NCBI GenBank assembly: GCA_003153915.1
Contig: PMBX01000176.1
Coordinates: 1 to 21,109 of the forward strand
Source: Phycisphaerales bacterium
Lineage (GTDB): Bacteria; Planctomycetota; Phycisphaerae; SM23-33
DNA: 21,109 bases
Direction: 5' to 3'
Shown here: piece after piece, positions 1-7,967 of the stretch
Position numbering within the stretch: the first letter of the stretch is position 1
How the letters are laid out: each line of letters starts with the position of its first letter
Program-made: the position numbers and the translations under genes
Notes under the pieces: model-generated
The model's database searches: none
Seen by the model: only the letters and a program-made list of their open reading frames with translations
Told to the model about the DNA's origin: nothing

Positions 1-27
1 TCCCGGAGGCCACCTGGCAAGGCTGAA

Positions 28-1296
28 ATGGCGCACCTTCCCTACCTCACCAGCCGGTTGGCAGGCATCAGCGGACGGATCAAGGACCGCCCGGAGGATT
101 TCCTCGTCGAGGAACTACCGCTGTACCAAGCCTGTGGGGAGGGGACGCACGTGTACTTCCGCGTCGTCAAGACCGGCATTCCCACCCCCGCGGCAGTGGA
201 CCGAATCGCCCGGTACATGGGGGTCCGCCCACACGACATCGGAGTGGCCGGGTTGAAGGACGCCCAGGCCGTCGCGACACAGATGATGAGCCTGGAGCAC
301 GCCGACGAGGTTAAGCTGGCCGCCTATCACGACGCGCAGATGCGTGTCGTCTGGACCGGCAGGCACGGAAACAAGCTGCGGCCTGGGCATCTGGCGGGAA
401 ACCGCTTTGCCATTCGTATCCGCGGCGTGGGCGCCGAGCATCTCGCCCAAGCCCAGGCGATTCTGGATGTGCTGATCCGCCGGGGCGTGCCGAACTTTTT
501 CGGCCCCCAGCGATTCGGCGCCCGCGGAGAAACGGGGCGGCTTGGAGAGGCGATGATCCGCGGTGACCTGGATGAGTTTTTCGCCATCTTCCTAGGCCGG
601 TCCATGCCTACCGATCCAAGCGACTGCCGCGCCGCTCGCGACGCCTTTGACGCGGGGTTCCTGAGTCGGGCCTTGGATCGTTGGCCGCGACATTACTACA
701 ACGAGCGGAAGGCCCTGGCGGCGCTGAAGCGGCGCGGGCGGCCTGGCGCGGCGATGGCCGTCGTAGACAAGCGGATGAAGCGTCTCTACGTCTCGGCGTT
801 CCAAAGCGAGATATTCAACGAGGTCTTGACGCGGCGGCTGGAGGACATCGACTGTGTCCAAGCCGGCGACCTGGCGCAAAAGAGCGACTCCGGCGGGGTC
901 TTCCCGGTTCCGGACCCAGCGGTCGAACAGCCGAGGGCGGAACGTTTTGAAATCAGCCCCACCGGCCCGATCGTCGGCTATCGCGGCAATATCGCCGAGG
1001 GTCATCCTGGGGAAATCGAGCGAGCCGTCCTGGCCGAGCACAAGGTAAACCTCGACGATTTCCGCCGCGTGGGGACGCTGAAGGTCAAGGGAGGCCGCCG
1101 CGCGTTACGGTTCAAGATCGACTTTCCCGCCCTGACCGCCGGAAATGACCAGCGCGGCGAATTTCTGACCCTGGCCTTCACCGCCCCTCCCGGCTGTTAC
1201 GCCACTGTCGTCCTGGGGGAGATCACCAAAACGGAACCCGGCGGACAAGACAGCGGCGATTCTCCCGAAGACCCCGACGGGACAGGGACTCAATGA
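28..1296 (+). CDS. truD: TruD, tRNA pseudouridine(13) synthase
   Basis: This 422-residue protein is a TruD-family pseudouridine synthase, which isomerises U13 in certain tRNAs in the cytoplasm. The catalytic motif GLKDAQAVATQ lies at residues 75-85, with D78 in the place of the known catalytic aspartate. The second family hallmark, PNFFGPQRFG, is at 155-164. The N-terminal 'I..RPEDFLVEE' segment (about 18-29) is also typical. The last 25 residues are a polar, Gly/Asp/Pro-rich tail that is probably disordered. I kept the ATG at 28; a GGAGG at 5-9 is rather far upstream for a Shine-Dalgarno, so a start outside the window cannot be fully excluded. A TGA at 24-26 could be the end of an upstream gene. 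The stop codon overlaps the end of the convergent minus-strand gene by 7 bp, so neither gene has room for an intergenic terminator. Confidence 0.93.
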   Translation: MAHLPYLTSRLAGISGRIKDRPEDFLVEELPLYQACGEGTHVYFRVVKTGIPTPAAVDRIARYMGVRPHDIGVAGLKDAQAVATQMMSLEHADEVKLAAYHDAQMRVVWTGRHGNKLRPGHLAGNRFAIRIRGVGAEHLAQAQAILDVLIRRGVPNFFGPQRFGARGETGRLGEAMIRGDLDEFFAIFLGRSMPTDPSDCRAARDAFDAGFLSRALDRWPRHYYNERKALAALKRRGRPGAAMAVVDKRMKRLYVSAFQSEIFNEVLTRRLEDIDCVQAGDLAQKSDSGGVFPVPDPAVEQPRAERFEISPTGPIVGYRGNIAEGHPGEIERAVLAEHKVNLDDFRRVGTLKVKGGRRALRFKIDFPALTAGNDQRGEFLTLAFTAPPGCYATVVLGEITKTEPGGQDSGDSPEDPDGTGTQ

Positions 1297-2501
1297 GAAG
1301 AAGGCCCCGATGCGGTTGACGGCTTGGCTGTACCGTTCTTGAAGACTTCTCCTAAGACGTTCAACGTCCCGGCCGGCAGAGCGCCGCCCATTTCAATCGC
1401 CTGGCGGATGAATTCCACCGTCGTGATGTGCAAATCTTTCAGCGGTTCCTTGGTGATGAGTTTTTCGGGCGGGTCGTTCCAGTGTCCATGGATGTGCAGG
1501 CGAGTGAGTCTGGCGGTCAGTAACGAGAAGATGTCCATGGTGCTGAACAGTTCGTCGGTCAATTGCCCCAGCACTCCCATGGGGGGCAGCGACGGCAGCA
1601 GGGACCGGACATCCTCCAACGGTGCGGCCACCACGTAGAAGTCCAGCGTTCCATCCGACAGGTCCACGCTGCCTCCCTCCTGTGCCTCCAGCGCCAGGAC
1701 GGTGCTGGCCAGCCTGCCGCGCCGAATGGTCGCTCGTGGCCCGGTAAGGTCGAAGGTCGCTTCCAGGCCGCACGTTCCGGTGGCGCCGTTGCCCAGCGAC
1801 AGGAACGTGACGATCCCGGACACCACCGGCAGCAGGCGGATCCCCGCGTCATCCATGTGGAGGAGACCCTGGCCAGTAAGAGCAGAGGCGTCGCCAGGGT
1901 TGTACCGCCCGTTGAAGGCGAAGCGGTCGAGGGAATCGTCCCGCCAGCGGGAACAGAGCAAGTCGTAGCCGTCGCCGCGACGCCTGGCGGTGAATCGGAA
2001 ACCCCCCTGCCGCCAGAAGGCCCCTTGCTCGTTGAAAACCGCCACGGTGGCATCCTCTATAGTGACGGTCCGAACATCCAGGTATTTGGCGACGCCTTCC
2101 CCCTGGCTCTTCCAGGGCGGGCGACACTGGCCATCGGTGCAATAGGCGCGGATTTCCACTCCCCTGGCGCGGAGGTCCGTAACCACCGGCTGGAACCTGG
2201 AAATGCCCACTATGCTCGCCTGCAAGTCGGCGACCCGCAGCCACTCCCTGCCGGTGGGATCCCGCAGCGCCACGTCACGCAGAATCACCGGACCGTTCCA
2301 ATGCAGTTCCACCCCAGCGACATGGATCGAGCCATCCCAACAGGCCGTCAGTTCCCGGTTCAGTTTCCATCGCAACATCGCCGGGACGCCCCAGCCCCGT
2401 ACGGCAAGGACGGCAATGAGGGTCCAGCCGACCAGACAAAGGAAGATTGTCGCCGCTCGCCAGAGGCGCCTTGTTAGGGGAACGAATTTCGCCATGCGCA
2501 T
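1290..2501 (-). CDS. AsmA-like inner-membrane-anchored protein
   Basis: This is a protein of about 403 residues with a short basic N-terminus and one hydrophobic segment at roughly residues 10-33, followed by a long soluble region rich in beta-type sequence. The 'GVELHWNGPVILRDVALRDPTGREWLRV' style of repeat (described, not quoted in full) and the C-terminal 'TRLHIHGHWNDPP' pattern resemble AsmA/DUF748/TamB-type proteins, which are anchored in the inner membrane and project into the periplasm. The family assignment is by resemblance only. The open frame extends upstream to 2663, but that part runs antisense to the divergent lipoprotein. I chose the ATG at 2501 because AAGG sits 5 nt before it; the ATG at 2495 is an alternative. 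It converges on truD with a 7-bp overlap of the two 3' ends and is divergent from the DUF547 gene, with only 37 bp between the starts. Confidence 0.75.
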   Translation of the reverse strand: MRMAKFVPLTRRLWRAATIFLCLVGWTLIAVLAVRGWGVPAMLRWKLNRELTACWDGSIHVAGVELHWNGPVILRDVALRDPTGREWLRVADLQASIVGISRFQPVVTDLRARGVEIRAYCTDGQCRPPWKSQGEGVAKYLDVRTVTIEDATVAVFNEQGAFWRQGGFRFTARRRGDGYDLLCSRWRDDSLDRFAFNGRYNPGDASALTGQGLLHMDDAGIRLLPVVSGIVTFLSLGNGATGTCGLEATFDLTGPRATIRRGRLASTVLALEAQEGGSVDLSDGTLDFYVVAAPLEDVRSLLPSLPPMGVLGQLTDELFSTMDIFSLLTARLTRLHIHGHWNDPPEKLITKEPLKDLHITTVEFIRQAIEMGGALPAGTLNVLGEVFKNGTAKPSTASGPSSH

Positions 2502-2528
2502 TGCAGCCTTTTTCTTCGGGCGTACAAT
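2501..2528 (+). promoter_or_regulatory. Possible sigma-70 promoter of the DUF547 lipoprotein gene
   Basis: A TTGCAG (2501-2506) and a TACAAT (2523-2528) are separated by 16 bp. If it is used, transcription would begin about 4 nt before the ATG at 2539, giving a nearly leaderless mRNA. Support is the near-consensus -10 alone; the -35 is weak. Confidence 0.3.
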
Positions 2529-2538
2529 CATCGGCAGG

Positions 2539-3357
2539 ATGATTCGGTTATGCAAGCCATTGGCCGTACTGGCGGCGGTCTTTACGACGGTCTGCTGGCT
2601 CGGGGCATGCGCCCCCAGCGCCATGTCGCCGATCCGCTTTGACTCAGCCGGGTTGGTCCCCAAGGCGGACTACGCCAATCTCTCCGCCGTTCTGAAAAAG
2701 TGCGTGACGGGTAAGGGATTGCTCGATCGACGGGAGTTGGCCGGCTGCTCCGAGCGACTTGATGTGCAATTAGCCCTGCTGACTGTGACCGGGCCATCGG
2801 CCAGCCCCGCGTTGTTTCCAACCAGGGAAGACGCGTTAGCCTACTGGTACAACGCCCGCGCAGCCTGGGCGATCAAACTCGCCGCCTGCGACCCCAACGA
2901 ACCGCCACCGGCCAGCCGATTGGAGGATCAGCCATTCATCCTGGACGGGCGAACCATGACGCTACGGGCCATCGACGCGACGTTGGCGGCGCGGGGAGAT
3001 TGGCGATTTCCGGTGGCGGCACCAGGTATCCGCTTCTGTCGGGCGGCTCTGCCGGACAAGCCATTTTCCCCGGTGGACATCCTTCAACAAATCCCTGGGC
3101 GGATCAATGACCTACTGGCCGATCCCCGGCGAACGGCCATCGACGTGGACCGACAGGAGGTTCTCATCCCGCCGATCATATGGCGGTTCCGCAATCAGAT
3201 CAGCGAGGAGCACCGTCGAACGTATGGCCAACAGGGGGCGACGGTTCTGTCGGCATTGCTGCCTTATGCCCATGGAAGGGCGCTGCACCGCCTCCAGGAT
3301 GCCGTGGGGTACCGCGCGGTAGAAGCGCCATCGCAGGGGAAACTGGCGATCAAGTAA
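2539..3357 (+). CDS. DUF547-family lipoprotein
   Basis: This is a 272-residue exported protein. The N-terminus has a basic start, a hydrophobic stretch and a lipobox LGAC with the modified cysteine at C24, so it is probably lipid-anchored outside the cytoplasmic membrane. The body matches the DUF547 pattern: 'REDALAYWYNARAAWAIKLA' (an 'AFWINAYNA'-type helix) around 95-114 and a 'GIRFCRAALPDKPFSP' segment around 174. DUF547 has no firmly established biochemical role. The frame is open upstream to 2203, but that part overlaps the divergent gene on the other strand, and the signal peptide fixes the start at 2539. No clear Shine-Dalgarno precedes it. A 5-bp hairpin (CGAGG/CCTCG, 3362-3378) lies between this stop and the convergent ACT gene, too weak to call a terminator. 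Confidence 0.8.
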   Translation: MIRLCKPLAVLAAVFTTVCWLGACAPSAMSPIRFDSAGLVPKADYANLSAVLKKCVTGKGLLDRRELAGCSERLDVQLALLTVTGPSASPALFPTREDALAYWYNARAAWAIKLAACDPNEPPPASRLEDQPFILDGRTMTLRAIDATLAARGDWRFPVAAPGIRFCRAALPDKPFSPVDILQQIPGRINDLLADPRRTAIDVDRQEVLIPPIIWRFRNQISEEHRRTYGQQGATVLSALLPYAHGRALHRLQDAVGYRAVEAPSQGKLAIK

Positions 3358-3369
3358 TCGCCGAGGCGT

Positions 3370-3828
3370 TCAACCTCGCCGGCGTCCCCGCGGGGAGACC
3401 CGCGAGGATGCATCGGACGATTTGCGGGCCTCGGGGGCGTCCCGAAGGACCATCTTGGCATGGATAAGGTCGGGGGCCTTGAACACGGCGGTGGTCCGCC
3501 CGCCTGGCGCGCCGCCGGTGCAATAGGCATAGGATACATTCACATGTTCGTCGGCGAGGCGCTGGGCCATGTTGGCGAACGCTCCGGGGCGGTTCTCCAG
3601 TTCCATGACCATGACGTCTGTTTCGGTCCACTGGTCGTGGGCGCGGCCCAGGACGGTGCGAGCCTTGTCCTGATCGTCGCAGACGATCCGCAATACGCCG
3701 TGCTCGCCGGCGTCGGCCAGCGTCAGGGCAACGATGTTGACCTTGGCCTTGGCCAGCGCTCCGGTCACCGCGGCCAGCACCCCGGGCTTGTTAATCAGGA
3801 AAATCGAGAACTGCGTTTCGATGTGCAT
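3370..3828 (-). CDS. Tandem ACT-domain protein
   Basis: This is a 152-residue cytoplasmic protein made of two ACT domains and little else. ACT1 spans about residues 5-64 ('NKPGVLAAVTGALAKAKVNI') and ACT2 about 72-130 ('ENRPGAFANMAQRLADEHVNV'), each with the usual PGvla helix-turn at the ligand site. Tandem ACT proteins of this size generally bind amino acids and act as regulators, but no ligand can be named from sequence. The ATG at 3828 is preceded by AAGGG at 7 nt spacing. A TAGAAT on the minus strand (plus-strand ATTCTA at 3853-3858) could be its -10, without a convincing -35. The last ~20 residues are Arg/Ser-rich and probably disordered. It lies 110 bp downstream of tsaB on the same strand. 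Confidence 0.85.
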   Translation of the reverse strand: MHIETQFSIFLINKPGVLAAVTGALAKAKVNIVALTLADAGEHGVLRIVCDDQDKARTVLGRAHDQWTETDVMVMELENRPGAFANMAQRLADEHVNVSYAYCTGGAPGGRTTAVFKAPDLIHAKMVLRDAPEARKSSDASSRVSPRGRRRG

Positions 3829-3938
3829 GTGCAGGCCCTTTCTTCTAGGAATATTCTAGCTTCGCCTCCGACCAGCCGCCACCCAATCGTGCCGCTTCTC
3901 CGTGCCTAGCCCCGCTTCCGTCGGCGCAGCGGCATCGC

Positions 3939-4655
3939 TCAGACTCTTGTCTCCGTCTCTCGCCCGCCATCGGCTGTCGTCTTGCCGTGGCAGGTAACAT
4001 GGGGATTGCGGGCATAGACCGGCAGGATGTGGTGATAGTCACTGAATTGTCCCGTCCCGGCCAGGTTCCTTCCCACGCGCCACACTCCCTCAGCCGTTGG
4101 CAGACGCAGGGATGGATCGACCATCGCCACGCCGTCGCCGATCATAGAGTGATAGCCCAGGCCTTCCCCCGTCAGTAGCAGCGGCCGGGGCGATGAAGCC
4201 AGGAATTCCTGGGGCGTAATAAGCACGGATTGGGCCGCGGGCACGATATCCTGCCCCTGGCGGATGAACAGGCTGGCGTGGATTTCTCCCTGCCGCGCGT
4301 CCAGGACGACGGCCAGGTGGCGCCACTCCATCGCCGCGACACGATGAGCGACGACCAGGGTCGTCGGCACGGCAACGCATCGCAAGGACGGGACGGCCTG
4401 CGCTAAGGTCCGCGCGACGGTGACACCCACGCGAACACCCGTGAAACTGCCCGGGCCGATGGAAACGTAAAGTTCCCCAAGATCGCCGGGGCGCAGACCC
4501 GCATCGCTCAACAGGGCTCGCAGATGGCCTACAAGGGTCGTGGCGTGGCGGCTGGAGGCGTCAAAGTCGATAGTCCGCTCCAGGCAGCCGTCCCGTCCCA
4601 GCGCCGCTCCGCCCTGGGCACAAGAGGTTTCGATGGCAATGGATATAAGGGGCAT
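3939..4655 (-). CDS. tsaB: TsaB, tRNA threonylcarbamoyladenosine biosynthesis protein
   Basis: This 238-residue protein, of normal family length, is TsaB, the ASKHA-fold partner of TsaD. TsaB, TsaD and TsaE transfer threonylcarbamoyl to A37 of ANN-decoding tRNAs. Visible signatures are the N-terminal 'ISIAIETS' (4-11), a GPGSFTGVRVGV block at 67-78 that is highly characteristic, and the 'VVLDARQGEIHASLF' strand-turn-strand near 115-130. TsaB usually lacks the metal-binding residues of TsaD, and none are seen here. The ATG at 4655 has an AGGA 8 nt upstream. A putative promoter lies just before it. The inverted-repeat element at 4776-5048 is inserted about 120 bp upstream of its start, beyond that promoter. 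Confidence 0.92.
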   Translation of the reverse strand: MPLISIAIETSCAQGGAALGRDGCLERTIDFDASSRHATTLVGHLRALLSDAGLRPGDLGELYVSIGPGSFTGVRVGVTVARTLAQAVPSLRCVAVPTTLVVAHRVAAMEWRHLAVVLDARQGEIHASLFIRQGQDIVPAAQSVLITPQEFLASSPRPLLLTGEGLGYHSMIGDGVAMVDPSLRLPTAEGVWRVGRNLAGTGQFSDYHHILPVYARNPHVTCHGKTTADGGRETETRV

Positions 4656-4680
4656 CCTGGTGTCCTGACGGTAAATCGTG

Positions 4681-4709
4681 ATTGTAGCGCCGCGTCAGCC
4701 GGTACCCAA
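4681..4709 (-). promoter_or_regulatory. Putative tsaB promoter
   Basis: Read on the minus strand, TTGGGT (plus 4704-4709) and TACAAT (plus 4681-4686) are spaced by 17 bp. Transcription would start near 4674, leaving a leader of about 18 nt that contains the AGGA ribosome site. The -10 matches the consensus at five of six bases. Confidence 0.5.
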
Positions 4710-4774
4710 GCCCATTTCGCCCCGCCCAAACGAGTTTGACACCTCTTGTCGCCACCGATAGCATAGCCCTGCTT

Positions 4775-4794
4775 AGAACGTGTATGAAAACTAC
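4775..4794 (+). repeat. Left terminal inverted repeat
   Basis: AGAACGTGTATGAAAACTAC is the exact reverse complement of 5030-5049. Within and beyond it, ACGTGTA and TACACGT can also form a private 7-bp hairpin with loop TGAAAAC, which the right end lacks. Confidence 0.85.
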
Positions 4795-5048
4795 ACGTGT
4801 CGCGACGGGGCGGTTTGTGGCGCAGGCCAAGGCGCGAGGGCGACGACGACCTTGATGAAGTGGTCGTCGATCCCGAGCAACGCCGGCATGCGACGCAAGA
4901 CGCCCGTCCCGAAGGGTTGCGGCGAAAACAGACCGTCTGCCGCGTCGGGCCTCCTCGACAACCCTCTTTGGGGTTGCCTGCGTCGGCCCTCCTTGCAGGC
5001 GATCCATTTTGGCCGCAACGCGACTTCGCGTAGTTTTCATACACGTTC
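4776..5048. mobile_element. MITE-like element with perfect 19-20 bp terminal inverted repeats
   Basis: A segment of about 273 bp is bounded by exact inverted copies of GAACGTGTATGAAAACTAC and flanked on both sides by TTA (4773-4775 and 5049-5051), a possible 3-bp target duplication. It encodes no recognisable transposase, which fits a non-autonomous element. The interior is highly foldable: ACGTGTA/TACACGT (4778-4798), an 8-bp stem CGACGACC/GGTCGTCG (4844-4869), CAACCC/GGGTTG (4959-4976) and ACGCG/CGCGT (5018-5031). Several frames are open through it, including a minus-strand frame starting with the ATG inside the right repeat, but these look like by-products of GC-rich composition. It sits between tsaB and the metallophosphoesterase gene, ending 17 bp before that start codon. 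An alternative reading is a structured non-coding RNA. Confidence 0.6.
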
Positions 5049-5049
5049 T
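5030..5049 (-). repeat. Right terminal inverted repeat
   Basis: GTAGTTTTCATACACGTTCT is the exact reverse complement of 4775-4794. It directly abuts a 5-bp hairpin (ACGCG, loop ACTT, CGCGT at 5018-5031) and ends 16 bp before the ATG of the next gene. Confidence 0.85.
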
Positions 5050-5065
5050 TAAAAAGAGCTTGTGA

Positions 5066-5839
5066 ATGCTGGCGGTTATCAGCGACATCCACTCCAATAC
5101 CAAGGCCTTGCTAGCGGTGCTGGCCGATATAGCCAACCGCGGCGCCGACAAGATCGTATGCCTCGGCGACGTGGTCGGTTATGGCCCGGAGCCCAAAGAA
5201 TGCCTGGACCTGGTGCGAGGCAATGCGGCCGTCACCTTGATGGGCAACCATGATTTCGCGGTACTCTTCGAGCCTAGCAAATTCAACGTCGGCGCCGAGG
5301 CGGCCTGTTTCTGGACCCGCCTCCAACTGGAGCGGGAGCAGGACGAAAACCTGCGCGACGCGCGGTGGGATTTCCTGGGCAACCTAGCCGTCAAGGCTTC
5401 ACTGCCGGGAGACAAGTACGGTCTGGGGGACATGGTGTTCCTGCACGGCAGCCCGCGACGGCCCATTAACGAATACGTCTTCCCCGACGACATCTACAAC
5501 TCCCCGGCGAAATTCCAGGGTATCTTCGACCGGATTCCGCACCTGTGCTTCGTCGGCCACACGCATGTCCCGGGCGTGTTCACTGAGACGCCGGACTATT
5601 ACAGCCCCGACGAGCTGGAGGGTGTCTTCGAGGTGGACCCCGCCCGCAAGGCGCTTATCAACGTCGGGTCGGTGGGCCAGCCCCGCGACCGAGACAACCG
5701 TGCCTGCTACGTAATGGTGGAAGACGGCGCTGTGCGGTTCATCCGTGTGCCATACGATGTCGATGCCGTCGTCAGGGAAGTCGGGGCCATTCCTGAGTTG
5801 GACGAGTTTCTGGGCACGCGCCTAAAAGACGGGCGGTAA
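5066..5839 (+). CDS. Metallophosphoesterase (calcineurin-like phosphatase)
   Basis: This 257-residue cytoplasmic protein carries the complete metal-binding set of the calcineurin-like superfamily: D7-x-H9 in 'ISDIHSN', GD at 34-35 in 'CLGDVVGYGP', GNHD at 60-63, a His near 127 in 'FLHGSPR', and GHTH near 164. The 'NVGSVGQPRD' block near the C-terminus is typical of the YfcE-like/diadenosine-tetraphosphatase-like group (Metallophos_2). The substrate cannot be told from sequence; phosphodiester or phosphoprotein hydrolysis are both possible. The ATG at 5066 has only a weak AAGAG upstream. Because the inverted-repeat element ends 17 bp before it, the native upstream region may have been displaced. 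The stop TAA is shared with the strong Shine-Dalgarno of yidC, suggesting coupled expression. Confidence 0.88.
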   Translation: MLAVISDIHSNTKALLAVLADIANRGADKIVCLGDVVGYGPEPKECLDLVRGNAAVTLMGNHDFAVLFEPSKFNVGAEAACFWTRLQLEREQDENLRDARWDFLGNLAVKASLPGDKYGLGDMVFLHGSPRRPINEYVFPDDIYNSPAKFQGIFDRIPHLCFVGHTHVPGVFTETPDYYSPDELEGVFEVDPARKALINVGSVGQPRDRDNRACYVMVEDGAVRFIRVPYDVDAVVREVGAIPELDEFLGTRLKDGR

Positions 5840-5848
5840 GGAGACCCT

Positions 5849-7963
5849 TTGGACACTCGACGCTTGGCAACGGTGGTGCTGATCTTCGCAGCGGCGATGG
5901 TGGTGTTCGTACTGTACGTCCAGCAACAGAAAAAGCAGCACCAGGCCCCCCCCTCCACGTCAACCGCTCCGGCCGGCTCCAACCCAGCCGCCGCATCGGC
6001 CCCCGTTACGGACAAGCCCGCCACGATGGCAGCCCCGCCGGTTGAGGCAACTACCACACCCGCCTCCACCCCGGCGACCAGCCCGGCGGTGAAGTGGTAC
6101 GGCACCCGCGCAAAGCCCAAAGACGTGTCCATCGGCGGACTCGATCCCAACGGTTTTCTCCTCCAGCTCCAGCTCAGCAGCCTAGGTGCGGGCATCCGCA
6201 CGGCCAAGCTGACGGACTATTTTGTCACCGTCGCCGACAAGAAGCTGTATTACAAGAACCCTTCCGGCTACGAGGCGGCCCGTGTCGCGGAACCAGACAA
6301 GTACAAGGGACACTACAGCGTCCTGAATCCACTGGGCGGCGGGGACAAGCCTCTGCTTCCCCTGGCCACGCGCGGATTAAGCGTCGAGGTTCCAGGCCAG
6401 GACGACGCAGCTTTCCGCTTGGACGATCTAGCCGGCAGGACCTGGGAGTTGGAGGAAGCCACCCCCGATAGCGCGCGCCTCTCCTACGTTTTTTATCGTG
6501 GAACCGACTGGGACCATGCCTGCCAAAATCCGGTCCTGAAACTCACCAAGACCTTCCATCTGGTCCAAGGCGACTTCAGCGTGGCGGTGTCACTAAAGGT
6601 GGAGAATCTCTCCAAAGTTCCATTGCGGGTATCGCTGGACCAGCTCGGTCCCACCGGCGTGCCGCGGGAAGACCCTCGCCAGGACAAACGCCGGGTGGCC
6701 TATGCCCGGCAGAATCCAGAGGACCAAAAGGTTCGCATCACACTCAAACCGGCCAAGGACCTGGCTTCCCTGCCGCTGGACCAGGACATTGCCCTGGGCA
6801 GCAGCGACGAATCCAATCCGATTCTGTGGATCGGCCATCTGGACAAGTTCTTCGGCGCGATCCTGTACCTGGTTCCCGATTCCGCCGGACGGCTGAGCGC
6901 ACCGGTCTGGAGGGCGCAGTTCTATGTTCAGGCGGTGGCGGAGGCTGCCCAGCCGCCCTCGCGGACATTCCTGACCGGCGTGAGGATTCCCGCTGTGGAC
7001 CTTCCGGCTGGCGGGGCAGCCAAGGAGATTCACTGGAGCCTGTTTATAGGACCCAAGAAGCGAGACTTGTTCAGCGAGGCCTCCGCCACGCACTCCAAGG
7101 AACTTTACAGGCAACTGGACTACGCGGGAACCATCGACTTCGGCGGGGCCTGCTGCTCCTGGGCGCCACTGACGATCGGGATGATGTGGCTGCTGGAGGT
7201 TTTCTCCAAGATCGCCCTGGGTAACTACGGCGTGGCGATCATCCTGCTGGTTTTCCTGGTACGCATCGCGCTGCATCCCCTGACCAAGAGAAGCCAGGTC
7301 TCGATGATGAAGATGCAGAAGTTCGCCCCGCAGATGCAGAAACTCAAGGACAAGTACGCCGACGACAAGACCGCTCTGAACCGGGAGATGATGCAAGTCT
7401 ACAAGCAACAGGGCGTCACGCCGCTGCTTGGCTGCCTGCCGATGGTGCTCCAGATGCCCATCTGGGTAGCGCTGTTCACGGCGCTGGGGGTTGCCGTCGA
7501 GCTGCGCCATGCGGCGTTTCTACCGGTGTGGATCACAGACCTGGCCGGGCCGGACGCGCTGTTCACCTGGTCGCCGGCCCACGCCCTCCCCATGATCGGC
7601 AACACCTTTAACCTGCTGCCCATACTGTTGACGGTGGCGATGTTCTTCCAGACCAAAATGACCCCACAGATGACCCCCACCTCCGCCGCCAGCCCCGACG
7701 CCGCGCGCCAGCAGAAGATGATGCAGTACATGATGCCCGTGATGATGCTGGTATTCTTCTACAACACCCCGTCGGGCCTGACCCTTTACATCATGGCCTC
7801 CACGTTCGCCGGGGTGGCCGAGCAGATGGTCATCCGCCGCCACATACAGGCCCGCGAGGCGGCCGCCGCCGCGGCGGAGACAACTATCGACATGCCCGGA
7901 AAGGCCGCTCGTGGCAACCGGCCCAAGAAGCCCAAAGGGCCTTTCTGGGTCAAGCGAGGCTAG
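5849..7963 (+). CDS. yidC: YidC/Oxa1 membrane protein insertase
   Basis: This 704-residue insertase places proteins in the inner membrane, alone or with SecYEG. It has the Gram-negative layout: an N-terminal transmembrane helix (about 6-24), a Pro/Ala/Thr-rich linker (about 30-78), a large periplasmic beta domain (about 85-420) and the conserved five-helix core (about 435-675). The core contains the conserved arginine of the hydrophilic groove (R472 in 'FLVRIALHPLT'), the coiled cytoplasmic hairpin 'MKMQKFAPQMQKLKDKY', and 'GCLPMVLQMPIWVALF'. The C-terminal tail is Ala- then Lys/Arg-rich, as expected for ribosome contact. The start is a TTG at 5849; the strong TAAGGAG at 5837-5843 is 5 nt away, and no ATG occurs until residue 17, inside the first helix. 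It follows the phosphoesterase by 9 bp and precedes the ROK kinase by 4 bp, a likely operon. rpmH and rnpA, its common neighbours elsewhere, are absent. Confidence 0.95.
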   Translation: MDTRRLATVVLIFAAAMVVFVLYVQQQKKQHQAPPSTSTAPAGSNPAAASAPVTDKPATMAAPPVEATTTPASTPATSPAVKWYGTRAKPKDVSIGGLDPNGFLLQLQLSSLGAGIRTAKLTDYFVTVADKKLYYKNPSGYEAARVAEPDKYKGHYSVLNPLGGGDKPLLPLATRGLSVEVPGQDDAAFRLDDLAGRTWELEEATPDSARLSYVFYRGTDWDHACQNPVLKLTKTFHLVQGDFSVAVSLKVENLSKVPLRVSLDQLGPTGVPREDPRQDKRRVAYARQNPEDQKVRITLKPAKDLASLPLDQDIALGSSDESNPILWIGHLDKFFGAILYLVPDSAGRLSAPVWRAQFYVQAVAEAAQPPSRTFLTGVRIPAVDLPAGGAAKEIHWSLFIGPKKRDLFSEASATHSKELYRQLDYAGTIDFGGACCSWAPLTIGMMWLLEVFSKIALGNYGVAIILLVFLVRIALHPLTKRSQVSMMKMQKFAPQMQKLKDKYADDKTALNREMMQVYKQQGVTPLLGCLPMVLQMPIWVALFTALGVAVELRHAAFLPVWITDLAGPDALFTWSPAHALPMIGNTFNLLPILLTVAMFFQTKMTPQMTPTSAASPDAARQQKMMQYMMPVMMLVFFYNTPSGLTLYIMASTFAGVAEQMVIRRHIQAREAAAAAAETTIDMPGKAARGNRPKKPKGPFWVKRG

Positions 7964-7967
7964 ACCG

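Noticed and set aside
1..26. Possible tail of an upstream plus-strand gene ending in TGA at 24-26
   Set aside because: Only seven codons are visible, too few to support a gene.
1563..2477. Long plus-strand open frame (304 codons)
   Set aside because: It is antisense to the AsmA-like gene, with no ribosome site and no family features.
3362..3378. Hairpin CGAGG/CCTCG between convergent genes
   Set aside because: A five-bp stem without a T-run on either strand; it could easily be chance.
4561..5151. Minus-strand frame of 196 codons crossing the inverted-repeat element
   Set aside because: Several frames are open here at once, and the frame also runs antisense into the next gene; no family features.
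6593..7510. Long minus-strand open frame (305 codons)
   Set aside because: It is antisense to yidC, whose protein is unmistakable; a by-product of GC-rich codon use.
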